From: Pseudomonas morbosilactucae
Lineage (GTDB): Bacteria > Pseudomonadota > Gammaproteobacteria > Pseudomonadales > Pseudomonadaceae
DNA: 64,000 nt
Assembly: GCF_023241715.1 (NCBI RefSeq)
Contig: NZ_JALQCW010000078.1
Span: 1 to 64,000, forward strand
Direction of reading: 5' to 3'
The notes under the pieces are model-generated. The model had not been told where the DNA came from. It made no database searches and saw only the letters and a program-made list of their open reading frames with translations. Shown in pieces: positions 26,097-34,924 of this stretch (the stretch's first letter is position 1; the number at the start of each line of letters is the position of its first letter). The position numbers were made by a program, and so were the translations under genes.

Positions 26097-27452
26097 CTAC
26101 TTGTAGCCGTTGTTCGCCAGGTAGGTCAGGGTTACCCGCGACAAGGCGCGTACGCCCACGGGCACGGCCTGGTCATCCACCAGGAATTTGGGGGAATGGT
26201 TGGGCCAGGCCTTGGCCGGGTCCGTGCCTTCGGGGGTGACGCCCAGGCCGAAGAACAGCGCCGGAATGCGTCGCGAATATTCGGCAAAATCGTCCGCCGC
26301 ATAGACCCCGGTGCCGAGGCTCACCGGCCCCTTGGACGAGGCTTGCAGCTCCGGCAACAGCTTATCCACCAGGTCGGTGTTGTTGTAGCCGGCCGGGTAG
26401 CTGCCGGGCAGGATCTCTACCGTGGCGCTGGCCCCGGCGCTTTCCGCGATCTTGCTGGCGGTGCGTTGCAGGCGGGCGACCACATCGTCGCGCTGGGCGT
26501 CGCTGAGGGTTCTCAGGGTGCCTTCCAGGCGCACCTCGGCGGGGATGATGTTGCTGCGGACCCCGGCGTCGATCTTGCCCACGGAAATCACTGGCGCCGG
26601 CAGGGCTACCAGGTTCATCTGGCGGCTGGCAATGGTCTGCCAGCCGAGGATGATCTGCGCGGCCAGGGGGAAGGGGTCGATCCCGGCCCAGGGGAACGCA
26701 CCGTGGGTCTGTTCACCCTTGATGGTGGCGACAAAATTGTCCGAGGCCGCGGTGGTGCGTTGCCGACTCACCGACAGGCTGCCGGACACGCCCGGGCCGA
26801 CGTGCAGGCCGAAGATCGCCTCGGGGGCCGGGTTGGCCAGCACGCCTTGCTCGATCATCAGCCGCGCGCCACCGGTTTCCCCCACGGGTACGCCTTCCTC
26901 GGCCGGCTGGAAAATGAACTTCACCGTGCCCGGCAGGCTGTCTTTGTGCGCGGCCAGCACCTCGGCCACCCCCAGCACAATGGCGATGTGCGCGTCGTGG
27001 CCACAGGCGTGCATTACACCGACGGTTTTCCCCGCTTGGCTGAAGTCGTTGCCGCTGTAGGCCTGGGTTACGCGGGAGGCGTAGGGCAGGCCGGTCTGCT
27101 CGGTAACCGGCAGTGCGTCCAACTCGGAACGGATTGCCACCACCGGCCCCGGCTTGCCACCGCGCAGCACGCCGACCACGCCGGTGTGCCCGACCTCGGT
27201 CTGTACCTCCAGGCCCAACTGGCGCAGGCGCTCGGCCACCCGCTTGGCGGTGCGCACTTCACGGTTGCCCAGCTCCGGGTGCTGGTGGATGTCATGGCGC
27301 AGCTCGATCAGTTGCGGCGTGGCTTTCTGAATGTCCTGCTCCAGCACCTGCAGGCGCTGGGGGTCGACGTTGGCGGCGTGGGCGTTGCCCGCCAGCCAGG
27401 GGGTGATCAGCAGTCCGGCGCTGATCGCCAGGGTGAGCGGGGAGTGTTTCAT
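26097..27452 (-). CDS. exported M20-family amidohydrolase
   Basis: A protein of 451 residues with a Sec signal peptide (cleavage near GNAHA-AN), so it is periplasmic or secreted. M20D metalloprotease/amidohydrolase motifs are present: HQHPELGNRE, the metal-binding MHACGHDAHIAI, and FIFQPAEEG with the catalytic glutamate pair. The dimerisation lid and a late HSPKF histidine follow. Family members hydrolyse N-acyl amino acids such as hippurate or IAA conjugates. It is convergent with the TonB receptor gene 55 bases away. The export signal distinguishes it from cytosolic hippurate hydrolases. Confidence 0.9.
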   Translation of the reverse strand: MKHSPLTLAISAGLLITPWLAGNAHAANVDPQRLQVLEQDIQKATPQLIELRHDIHQHPELGNREVRTAKRVAERLRQLGLEVQTEVGHTGVVGVLRGGKPGPVVAIRSELDALPVTEQTGLPYASRVTQAYSGNDFSQAGKTVGVMHACGHDAHIAIVLGVAEVLAAHKDSLPGTVKFIFQPAEEGVPVGETGGARLMIEQGVLANPAPEAIFGLHVGPGVSGSLSVSRQRTTAASDNFVATIKGEQTHGAFPWAGIDPFPLAAQIILGWQTIASRQMNLVALPAPVISVGKIDAGVRSNIIPAEVRLEGTLRTLSDAQRDDVVARLQRTASKIAESAGASATVEILPGSYPAGYNNTDLVDKLLPELQASSKGPVSLGTGVYAADDFAEYSRRIPALFFGLGVTPEGTDPAKAWPNHSPKFLVDDQAVPVGVRALSRVTLTYLANNGYK

Positions 27453-28160
27453 GCAAGGCCTCGGTGGTTAATCGGCAGGGCCCGGATCGGGCCAGGGGCG
27501 ATAACGCAGAAACCATGCCACCCGTTCGGCGCTCGCGTGGCCGGGCCCGGGGTCCTGAATGATGGGGGTTGGCGCTTTGCTGTATGCGCCTGTTGCAGCA
27601 GTGCCGTGCTGATCGCCTGCTGGTCTGCCAGCAATCGGGCAGGGCCTTTTGCCATCTGTCGCTGGCGGCTGCCGGGCGGATGGGGAGTGTCCAAGCGTCT
27701 TGGTCGGATTATTCTGCTGAACCGATTCTTTTTCTGTGCAAAAATGCGCGCCGAATCCACGGTCGCAGCATGACCGAACAGTGTTCTTCGGCTTTCCTCG
27801 GGTGTCCCCGGTCAGTCGCTCGACGACCGGCTAGACTGTCTCCACGGCAGATGCGCCGCCCGTTGGCGCAGGATGAGGAAGGCCGCAGTGGCCGGGTCAG
27901 CCCGGTTCACGTCCGGCGTCGCCGACGTATCAAGAAGAATTCATGTCACTCAAGTAGCTGAAGCCAATACGAATAAGAAGTCAGCGCAGGAGCGACATAA
28001 AAGTGAGGTCGAGTGTGTCATGTCGGCCTTGTGTGCCCACCGTGCAGTTTTGTGCAGTGAGGGCGTCCACGATCCATTGCGTTGTTCGGCATGTGTCGAG
28101 AACACCCCCATCAGCAAGGCGGCAGGGGCGGATGGCGTTCTATCGTAGGTAATTACAATT
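27453..28160. other. long intergenic stretch, no gene recognised
   Basis: About 700 bases between the divergent amidohydrolase and mqo genes. Short open frames exist on both strands but lack ribosome sites and recognisable homology. The stretch presumably holds the mqo promoter; no promoter or operator could be assigned. A lower G+C segment lies near 27930-28000. Confidence 0.6.
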
Positions 28161-29810
28161 ATGTTGAAAAAAGTGAACACGGCCCTCCTGGGCCTGGCGA
28201 TGACGATAGGGTTCTCGTCCTCGTACGCTGCTGAGACAAAAAAGGTCGATGTGCTGTTGATCGGCGGGGGCATCATGAGCTCCACCCTTGGCGTCTGGCT
28301 CAATGAGCTGGAGCCGAGCTGGTCGATGGAGATGGTCGAGCGCCTGGACGGCGTCGCCCAGGAAAGCTCCAACGGCTGGAACAACGCCGGTACCGGTCAC
28401 TCCGCCCTGGCCGAGTTGAACTACACCCCGGAAGATGCCAACGGCAAAGTCGAGATCCCCAAGGCCGTTGAAATCAACGAAGCCTTCCAGATCTCCCGTC
28501 AGTTCTGGTCCTGGCAGGTCAAGAACGACGTGCTGAAGAACCCGCGCTCGTTCATCAACTCGACACCGCACATGAGCTTCGTGTGGGGCGACGACAACAT
28601 CAAGTTCCTCAAGAAACGCTACGAGGCCCTGCAAGCCAGCCCGCTGTTCAGCGGCATGCAGTACTCCGAAGACCCGGTTCAGATCAAGAAGTGGGTTCCG
28701 CTGATGATGGAAGGGCGTGACCCGAACCAGAAAATCGCGGCCACCTGGAGCCCGATCGGTACCGACGTCAACTTCGGCGAGATCACTCGTCAGTTCGTCG
28801 CTCACCTGCAAGCCCAGCCGAACTTTGCCCTGAAACTGTCGAGCGAAGTGCAAGACATCGAGCGCAATGAAGACGGCTCGTGGCGCGTGACCTACAAGAA
28901 CCTGAAAGACGGTACTGAAACCCAGACCGACGCCAAGTTCCTGTTTATCGGTGCCGGTGGCGGTGCTCTGCACCTGCTGCAGAAGTCGGGCATTGCCGAA
29001 GCCAAGGAATATGCCGGTTTCCCAGTGGGCGGCTCGTTCCTGGTGACCGAGAACCCAAGCATTGCCGACCTGCACCTGGCCAAGGCCTACGGTAAAGCCT
29101 CGGTGGGCGCACCGCCGATGTCGGTTCCGCACCTGGACACCCGTGTGTTGGATGGCAAGCGCGTGATCCTGTTTGGCCCATTCGCGACCTTCTCCACCAA
29201 GTTCCTCAAGGAAGGTTCGTACCTGGACCTGCTGACCACCACCACCACCCACAACTTCTGGCCGATGACCAAAGTCGGCATCAAGGAATACCCGTTGGTG
29301 GAGTACCTGGCTGGCCAGCTGATGCTGTCTGATGAAGACCGCCTCAACGCCCTGAAGGAATACTTCCCGAACGCCAAGGCTGAAGACTGGCGTCTGTGGC
29401 AGGCCGGTCAGCGCGTGCAGATCATCAAGCGTGACGAAGAGAAGGGCGGCGTGCTGAAACTGGGCACCGAGATCGTTGCTTCCCAGGACGGCAGCATCGC
29501 CGGTCTGTTGGGCGCATCGCCAGGCGCTTCGACCGCGGCACCGATCATGCTGAACGTGCTGGAAAAGGTCTTCAAAGACAAAGTCGCGACGCCTGAGTGG
29601 CAAGCCAAGCTGCACCAGATCGTGCCGAGCTACGGCACCAAGCTGAACGACAGCCCGGAAAAAGTTGCACAAGAATGGGCTTACACCAGCCAGGTTCTGC
29701 AACTGACACCACCGCCAGCCGTCAACGGCCAGGCTGCTCCGGCACAACCTGCCGCCGCCCAGCCCAAGGCTGAGCGTGAAAGCAACGCTGCGACCGACAT
29801 GGCGCTGTAA
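28161..29810 (+). CDS. mqo: malate:quinone oxidoreductase
   Basis: A 549-residue FAD-dependent membrane-associated enzyme that oxidises malate to oxaloacetate and passes electrons to quinone in the TCA cycle. It has an N-terminal signal-like hydrophobic segment (about 8-23) and then the FAD motif VLLIGGGIMSSTLG. The Mqo signatures WNNAGTGHSALAELNYTPE and ATWSPIGTDVNFGEITRQF are present, with GLLGASPGASTA near 447-458. The tail is rich in proline and alanine (about 510-540). The signal-bearing MqoB form is usual in Pseudomonas. Codon use looks highly biased towards C/G-ending codons, as expected for a well-expressed gene. Confidence 0.95.
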   Translation: MLKKVNTALLGLAMTIGFSSSYAAETKKVDVLLIGGGIMSSTLGVWLNELEPSWSMEMVERLDGVAQESSNGWNNAGTGHSALAELNYTPEDANGKVEIPKAVEINEAFQISRQFWSWQVKNDVLKNPRSFINSTPHMSFVWGDDNIKFLKKRYEALQASPLFSGMQYSEDPVQIKKWVPLMMEGRDPNQKIAATWSPIGTDVNFGEITRQFVAHLQAQPNFALKLSSEVQDIERNEDGSWRVTYKNLKDGTETQTDAKFLFIGAGGGALHLLQKSGIAEAKEYAGFPVGGSFLVTENPSIADLHLAKAYGKASVGAPPMSVPHLDTRVLDGKRVILFGPFATFSTKFLKEGSYLDLLTTTTTHNFWPMTKVGIKEYPLVEYLAGQLMLSDEDRLNALKEYFPNAKAEDWRLWQAGQRVQIIKRDEEKGGVLKLGTEIVASQDGSIAGLLGASPGASTAAPIMLNVLEKVFKDKVATPEWQAKLHQIVPSYGTKLNDSPEKVAQEWAYTSQVLQLTPPPAVNGQAAPAQPAAAQPKAERESNAATDMAL

Positions 29811-29874
29811 GCCAAGGCCTTGGGCAACTGCGGTTGCCTGGGAAGTCGCCGGCGGCTTGTTGCCGCTGTGAAAG

Positions 29875-29903
29875 AACGCCACTCATTGAGTGGCGTTTTT
29901 TTT
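29875..29903 (+). terminator. rho-independent terminator of mqo
   Basis: Inverted repeat AACGCCACTCA/TGAGTGGCGTT is followed directly by a run of eight T, 65 bases after the mqo stop. A very similar hairpin sequence recurs at 32311-32347. Confidence 0.9.
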
Positions 29904-30037
29904 GCCTGGCATTTACTACGGCGGCGTTCACGGCGTCGGCCGCCGTCGGCCATTAATTGTTTTGCCGGAGGTTTCTGGTTTTTCGCACAAATGTGGTTAT
30001 CATCCGCGGCGATTTTTAATCAAGGACAAGGCAGCTA

Positions 30038-32251
30038 ATGGATTTGAATACCATCCAGGTCATTTTGTTTGTGGTAGTGCTGGTGTGGTCGGCCTTCAGC
30101 CTGATCACCTACGCGGCGCGGCGCAGTGACAACAAGGGAGCCCTGCGCGACCTCAAGCAAAGCGGTGAATCGCTTCGCCAGTTGAGCGCTGAAGAACAGA
30201 CCCTGGTGCAGCCGTTCCTGTTCCACCCGGCCAACCCGGACAAGCCCGCAAGCCTGATCAGCCCCGAAGTGTTCAGCCTGACTGGCGAGTTTATCCGCCA
30301 CGGCCTGGAGACGGGGCAGGGCGGCACAACCCTGCACGACACTCTGGGTGACGTCGATGTGGTGCTGCCCTACGACGCTCGCAGTTTCCTGCAGGCCGAA
30401 TACAACGAAGCCGAAGTGGTGATGACCGAGAAGTTCGCCATCGTCGTCGCCCTCAACGGCCAGTTCGACCTCAGCGCCGGGCGCGAGCGCGAACTGCGTC
30501 GGCAGAAGCAACACCAGCAGTGGTCCCACGGCCAAGTCGGGGCCTTGCAGGACGTGGTGGACGGGGATGCCCCGGCCACCGACAGCAACGCTGCCAAACC
30601 CGCCGCTGAGGCGACCCCGACTGAGGCGTTCGGGCGGGTCGAGATCCTTAGCCAGCGCGATGAAACCCCCGCCGAAATCGGCTATCGCCGCCAGCCAGGC
30701 ATTGCCTTCTGGCCCTCCGTGCTGTGGTTGCTGGTGTGCATCTGCCTGGCCTTGACCGACGACGGCGCGAGCCTTATCTGGCTGTTCCTGGCGTTTGCCC
30801 TGGGCGCCCTGGCGCTGTGGCTGACCTGGCGCAAACGCTCCCTGGGCACGCCGCAGAAGGTCAACCGTAGCCGTGGCGTGCTGCACAGCGTGACACTGGC
30901 CAACCCGGACAACAGCCTGTTCATGACCGAGCACCTGTTTCTCGGCGACAAGGTGCTGGTGAACCTGCCTGCCCATTGGGCCGCCCATATGCTGCTGCCT
31001 GACGATGGCCGGGTCGAGGTTGAGATGCGGGTCGAGGACTACGGCGTGCTGCGCCTGGGCCAGCAGTTTTCCGTGGACGAGGAGCAGCGCCTGTTCCCCC
31101 ACGCCTTTTGGGGGCGCCAACTGAGCCTGAGCCTGGTGGGGCTGCTGGCCGGCCTGGGGTTGTGGGCCGTGGCCGACGACCTGGGGGCCGATCTGGCCCA
31201 GACCGGCGCCTGGATCAGCGGCAACGAAGCCCGTTCCTACCCTTCGGCGGCGGCGCTGCTGCAAGACCCTCCGGGCCTGGGCGGTTTCCTTGAGCAACAG
31301 GGCCAGGGCCGTTGTGACCTGCAATACCGCCAGGATGGCGTGACCCTGGGCTTTGATTGCCAGCGCCTGCGCTGGGGCGGCGACCCCTTGCCCCAGGCCA
31401 GCCTGTCGCTGGACCCAGCCGTGCGCGAGCTGTACTCGGGGACGTTCCTGCGCACCGAGTCCAACGCGATGCTCGACATCATGCTCAAGACCCAGATGTA
31501 CCGGCAGATGGAGAGCGACCCGTCGGCGATCTACAACATGAGGGACATCAAGGCCCAGTTGTTGGTGGGCCTGAGCGACACGGTGCTGCGGATCGAGAGC
31601 GCCTGCGCCCTGGTGATCGACGGCGTCTCGGCCAATTGCACGGCCTTCAAGCGGCGCTTCGTCGAGCGGCTGCTGATCGGCGAGGCCGAGCAGCCCGAGA
31701 CCTGGGAGCAACTGCTCAAACTGGCCCAGGACGGCGCGCTGAAAGCCAAGGGGCATAGCGATGAGGCCATGATCGTTTCACGCTTTGCCGAGGAGCTGCG
31801 GCGCCAGGCCAAGACCAGCATGCAGCCCTTGGTCCAGCAAGCGATCAGCAAGGCCCTGCAACCGGCCTTGCTCGCCCAGCGCGGCGGCGTGGTGCTGATT
31901 CAAGAAGGCGTCTACGGTGACCTGGCGGTCAGCTACTCCGATGACGAGGACTTGCTGGAGGTTTGGAAGCAGCAGCAACGGATGATCTCGGGGGAAGTGA
32001 GCACGCCGTTCAAGGTCAAAGGCATGGTCGTCTACCTGGGCCGCGACGCCAGCGACACGCCGGAGATTGTGCTGGATCCTTCGCGCACCCTGGATAACCC
32101 ATGGTCGGCCCTGGCCCATGTGCTTTGGCTGCTCCTGGCCCTGGGGCTGGTGCTGGTGCACGTGCCGTTGCTGATCAAGCTCTGGCGTCAGGAACAGGCC
32201 CGGCACGTGGCGTTCCAGGCCCATTTCCAGACGCTCAAGCAGCAGGTGTAG
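30038..32251 (+). CDS. IgaA/UmoB-like inner-membrane protein
   Basis: A 737-residue integral membrane protein with about five transmembrane segments: residues 5-25, two near 226-246 and 249-267, one near 366-385, and a C-terminal one near 688-708. A long cytoplasmic N-terminal half and a roughly 300-residue periplasmic domain are predicted. Size and topology match the intracellular growth attenuator IgaA (UmoB, YrfF), which restrains the Rcs phosphorelay in enterobacteria. Identification rests on length, topology and remembered similarity, not on a sharp motif. It stands alone between two strong terminators, so it is probably monocistronic. No rcs genes are nearby. Confidence 0.65.
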   Translation: MDLNTIQVILFVVVLVWSAFSLITYAARRSDNKGALRDLKQSGESLRQLSAEEQTLVQPFLFHPANPDKPASLISPEVFSLTGEFIRHGLETGQGGTTLHDTLGDVDVVLPYDARSFLQAEYNEAEVVMTEKFAIVVALNGQFDLSAGRERELRRQKQHQQWSHGQVGALQDVVDGDAPATDSNAAKPAAEATPTEAFGRVEILSQRDETPAEIGYRRQPGIAFWPSVLWLLVCICLALTDDGASLIWLFLAFALGALALWLTWRKRSLGTPQKVNRSRGVLHSVTLANPDNSLFMTEHLFLGDKVLVNLPAHWAAHMLLPDDGRVEVEMRVEDYGVLRLGQQFSVDEEQRLFPHAFWGRQLSLSLVGLLAGLGLWAVADDLGADLAQTGAWISGNEARSYPSAAALLQDPPGLGGFLEQQGQGRCDLQYRQDGVTLGFDCQRLRWGGDPLPQASLSLDPAVRELYSGTFLRTESNAMLDIMLKTQMYRQMESDPSAIYNMRDIKAQLLVGLSDTVLRIESACALVIDGVSANCTAFKRRFVERLLIGEAEQPETWEQLLKLAQDGALKAKGHSDEAMIVSRFAEELRRQAKTSMQPLVQQAISKALQPALLAQRGGVVLIQEGVYGDLAVSYSDDEDLLEVWKQQQRMISGEVSTPFKVKGMVVYLGRDASDTPEIVLDPSRTLDNPWSALAHVLWLLLALGLVLVHVPLLIKLWRQEQARHVAFQAHFQTLKQQV

Positions 32252-32310
32252 GTGGGCATCAGGGCATCGCCGGGTCGGTCTGACCGGCGCTGCGCCCGCC
32301 GTCGTTGAGT

Positions 32311-32347
32311 AACAACGCCACTCCAAGAGAGTGGCGTTGTTGTTTTT
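32311..32347 (+). terminator. rho-independent terminator of the IgaA-like gene
   Basis: AACAACGCCACTC pairs imperfectly with AGTGGCGTTGTT and is followed by GTTTTTG. It shares the AACGCCACTC arm with the mqo terminator. Confidence 0.85.
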
Positions 32348-32510
32348 GCGCACCGTGGCCGGCCTGTTACCGCTGCTGCGCCAGGGTGAATCGTTGGTGT
32401 GCACCCTGTGTTCGCCGATGGGGCGTTTTTACCCAGGTCGGGCGCCAGCAGGCTGATAAGGCAGCGCTGATTTTTATAAAAAATCATACAAATCAGTTGT
32501 TTATGTTTTG

Positions 32511-32526
32511 TGGCGTGTTTTTTGCT
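32511..32526 (+). promoter_or_regulatory. sigma54 (RpoN) promoter of the amide operon
   Basis: TGGCGTG-N4-TTGCT fits the -24/-12 consensus TGGCACG-N4-TTGCW with exact spacing and two mismatches. An IHF-like sequence AATCAGTTGTTTA lies just upstream at 32491-32503. RpoN control, usually with NtrC, would suit nitrogen acquisition from amides. The start codon of the first gene lies 280 bases downstream, leaving a long leader. Confidence 0.65.
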
Positions 32527-32590
32527 GTCATTCGGCTGTCGCGCCACGCGGCTCGCGTTTCACCCTCCACGTTGTTCCCTCGGAGGGCTG

Positions 32591-32662
32591 GGCGATCTCA
32601 ATGGAGAGATCGTCGCCTGTACTGAAACGCACCTCAATCGTTCAGCCGACAGCGTCGTCGGC
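32591..32662 (+). promoter_or_regulatory. dual-hairpin ANTAR (AmiR) target in the operon leader
   Basis: Hairpin 1: GGCGATCTC (32591-32599) pairs with 32606-32614 around hexaloop AATGGA. Hairpin 2: GCCGAC (32645-32650) pairs with GTCGGC (32657-32662) around hexaloop AGCGTC. Both hexaloops have A at position 1 and G at position 4, the known signature of RNA bound by ANTAR-domain antiterminators. AmiR is encoded at the end of the same operon. The 30-base linker is long, and a T-rich terminator right after hairpin 2 is not evident, so the exact mechanism is uncertain. Confidence 0.6.
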
Positions 32663-32805
32663 GGGTGGAATCAGGCTCACATCACGCCCTGCATTCCCCG
32701 TGCACCCCACCTCCCTCAAGTATTCCCAGCACGCCTTTGGCGTGGGCGTTCGGCTGAACGCGGGTGACGCTTGGGTCGGGCCGGGTGCCTCCAGGAGCAT
32801 CCTCC

Positions 32806-34044
32806 ATGGCTATCAATCGTCGTACGTTCCTTCGCGCGTCCGCTGTCTCTGCGGCCGCTCTCTCGACGCTGAGTTTCAAGAGCCTGTCGGCCTTTGCCGC
32901 CGACGACGCGATCAATGTCGCCGCGCTGTATGACAGCTCCGGCGGCCTGGACATCTATGGCAAGCCGATCGTCGACGCCTTGACGTTCGCCACTGAAGAG
33001 ATCAATGCCTTGGGCGGCTTGCTGGGCCGCCCGCTGAACCTGATCAAGTACGACACCCAGTCCAACATGCAGCTCTATGCCCAGTACGCCCAGCAGGCGG
33101 CGCTCAAGGATCGGGCGGCGGTGGTGCACGGCGGCATTACCTCATCGTCCCGAGAGGTGATCCGCCCGGTGCTGGACCGCTATAAGACCCTGTACTTCTA
33201 CGACAACCAGTACGAGGGCGGGGTCTGTGACCGCAACTTCTTCGGCACCGGCGTGACCCCTGCGCAGACCGTGGAAAAGCTCGTGCAGCACGTCACCAAG
33301 GCCTGGGGCAAGAAGGTCTACATCATCGCCGCCGACTACAACTACGGGCAGATCGTCTCCGCCCACGTGAAGAAGTACGTGGCCGAGGCGGGGGGCGAAA
33401 CCCTGGCGGTGGAGTTCTTCCCGCTGGACGTGACCAACTTCGGCGCGACCATCTCGAAGATCCAGGAAGCCAAGCCGGACTTCGTCTGGTCGGCCCTGGT
33501 GGGCGGTGCCCACATGTCGTTCTACCGCCAGTGGAAAGCCTCGGGCATGGCCGGCAAGTTGCCGATTGCCTCCACCACCTTCGCCGGGGGCAACGAGCAC
33601 GTGGTGCTGGCCCCGGAAGAATGCAACGGTATCCTGATCTGCCAGAACTACGTGCAGGAACTGGCGACGCCCAACAACCAGGCGTTTGTCAGCAAATTCC
33701 ACCAGCGTTTCGGCGCCGATTACCCCTACATCACCGAACTGGCCATGGGCGCCTACCAGGGCATGCAGCTCTGGGCCGAAGGCGTGCGCCGGGCCGGGAC
33801 CGTGGAGCGCCAGGCGGTGATCGAGGCGCTGGAGCAGGGCGTGAGCCTGGAGCTGCCCAGCGGCAAGGTCTCGGTGGATGCGCAAACCCACCACTGCATT
33901 CTCGATGTGCACATTGCCGAGGTCCGTGATCGACGCCTGGAGGTGGTGCAGAGCTTTGCCCAGCAGCCGCCGGCCGACACCGCGTCGGTGTGCGACCTGA
34001 TCAAGAACCCCCGGGATGCAAAACAGTACAGCGTGACGCTGTAA
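32806..34044 (+). CDS. Urt/amide-type ABC transporter binding protein
   Basis: A 412-residue periplasmic binding protein of the Peripla_BP_5/6 (UrtA, AmiC-related) family. A twin-arginine-type signal, INRRTFLRASAVSAAAL, suggests Tat export. The mature part has AALYDSSGGLDIYGKP, DTQSNMQLYAQYAQQ and the ligand-site YDNQYEGGVCDRN segment typical of urea/short-chain-amide binders. The ATG at 32806 is chosen for AGGAG eight bases upstream. It is first in an eight-gene operon with four transporter genes, an amidase and amiCR, implying uptake of an amide. Confidence 0.9.
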   Translation: MAINRRTFLRASAVSAAALSTLSFKSLSAFAADDAINVAALYDSSGGLDIYGKPIVDALTFATEEINALGGLLGRPLNLIKYDTQSNMQLYAQYAQQAALKDRAAVVHGGITSSSREVIRPVLDRYKTLYFYDNQYEGGVCDRNFFGTGVTPAQTVEKLVQHVTKAWGKKVYIIAADYNYGQIVSAHVKKYVAEAGGETLAVEFFPLDVTNFGATISKIQEAKPDFVWSALVGGAHMSFYRQWKASGMAGKLPIASTTFAGGNEHVVLAPEECNGILICQNYVQELATPNNQAFVSKFHQRFGADYPYITELAMGAYQGMQLWAEGVRRAGTVERQAVIEALEQGVSLELPSGKVSVDAQTHHCILDVHIAEVRDRRLEVVQSFAQQPPADTASVCDLIKNPRDAKQYSVTL

Positions 34045-34054
34045 GGAGGCGGGT

Positions 34055-34924
34055 ATGGATTGGGCAGCGGTTTTTTCCCTGCAAATACTGGGCGCCATCG
34101 CCACCTTGGTGCTCCTCAGCATCGGCCTGGCGGTGGTCTTCGGCATGATGAAAATCATCAACCTGGCCCATGGTGAATTCATGATGCTGGGCGGTTATGT
34201 GGCGATCCTCGCCACCCATAAACTGCACGTGCCGATCTGGATTTCCATCCTGGTCCTGGCGCCCCTGACCGTGGGCCTGTTCGGCATGCTGGTGGAGCGC
34301 CTGCTGGTGCGCCACCTGTACGGGCGGATGATCGACACCATGCTCGCCACCTGGGGCCTGAGCCTGGCCCTGACCGGGATTGCCACGATGTTTTTCGGCA
34401 ACACCACGGTGGGCATTTCTTCACCCTTGCCGGGCCTGAGCATTGGTGCCTATCAAACCAGCGGCTACGGGGTGTTCGTGATCGGCGTGGCGGTGGCGGT
34501 GATCCTCGGCATGTGGGCCTTGCTGCGCTTTACCCATTTCGGCCTGTGTGCCCGGGCGACCATGCAGAACGCCAAGATGGCCGCGGCCCTGGGGGCCAAC
34601 CCGGGGCGCATCTACAGCCTGACCTTTGGCCTCGGTGCGGCCCTGGCCGGCCTCGGCGGCGCGGTGCTCGCGCCGTTGACCGGGGTGATTCCGACCCTGG
34701 GCGCCAGCTACATCGCCAAGGCCTTTATCACGGTGATCGGCGGCGGTAGTGCAGTGATCACCGGCACCCTGAGTTCGGCGGTGGCCTTCGGCTCGATCAA
34801 CCAGGTGGTGACCTTCCTCAGCACCCCGGTGTTCGGTGAAGTGGCGCTGTTGCTGGCGGCGGTGGTGTTGATCCGGGTCTTGCCCCAGGGCATCACCGGG
34901 CGTTTTTTCAAAAGGGCATTTTGA
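34055..34924 (+). CDS. Urt/Liv-type ABC permease 1
   Basis: A 289-residue inner-membrane permease of the LivH/UrtB family with about eight hydrophobic segments. It has the family opening KIINLAHGEFMMLGGYVA and the late segment IAKAFITVIGGG. It overlaps the next permease gene by one base (TGATG). It follows the binding protein with a good AAGGAGG site. Confidence 0.92.
   Translation: MDWAAVFSLQILGAIATLVLLSIGLAVVFGMMKIINLAHGEFMMLGGYVAILATHKLHVPIWISILVLAPLTVGLFGMLVERLLVRHLYGRMIDTMLATWGLSLALTGIATMFFGNTTVGISSPLPGLSIGAYQTSGYGVFVIGVAVAVILGMWALLRFTHFGLCARATMQNAKMAAALGANPGRIYSLTFGLGAALAGLGGAVLAPLTGVIPTLGASYIAKAFITVIGGGSAVITGTLSSAVAFGSINQVVTFLSTPVFGEVALLLAAVVLIRVLPQGITGRFFKRAF

Noticed and set aside
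27569..27961. A 130-codon open frame upstream of mqo
   Set aside because: No ribosome site, arginine-rich random-looking sequence and no homology recognised.
28140..29882. A 580-codon open frame on the minus strand
   Set aside because: Antisense to mqo, which has strong family motifs and biased codon use.
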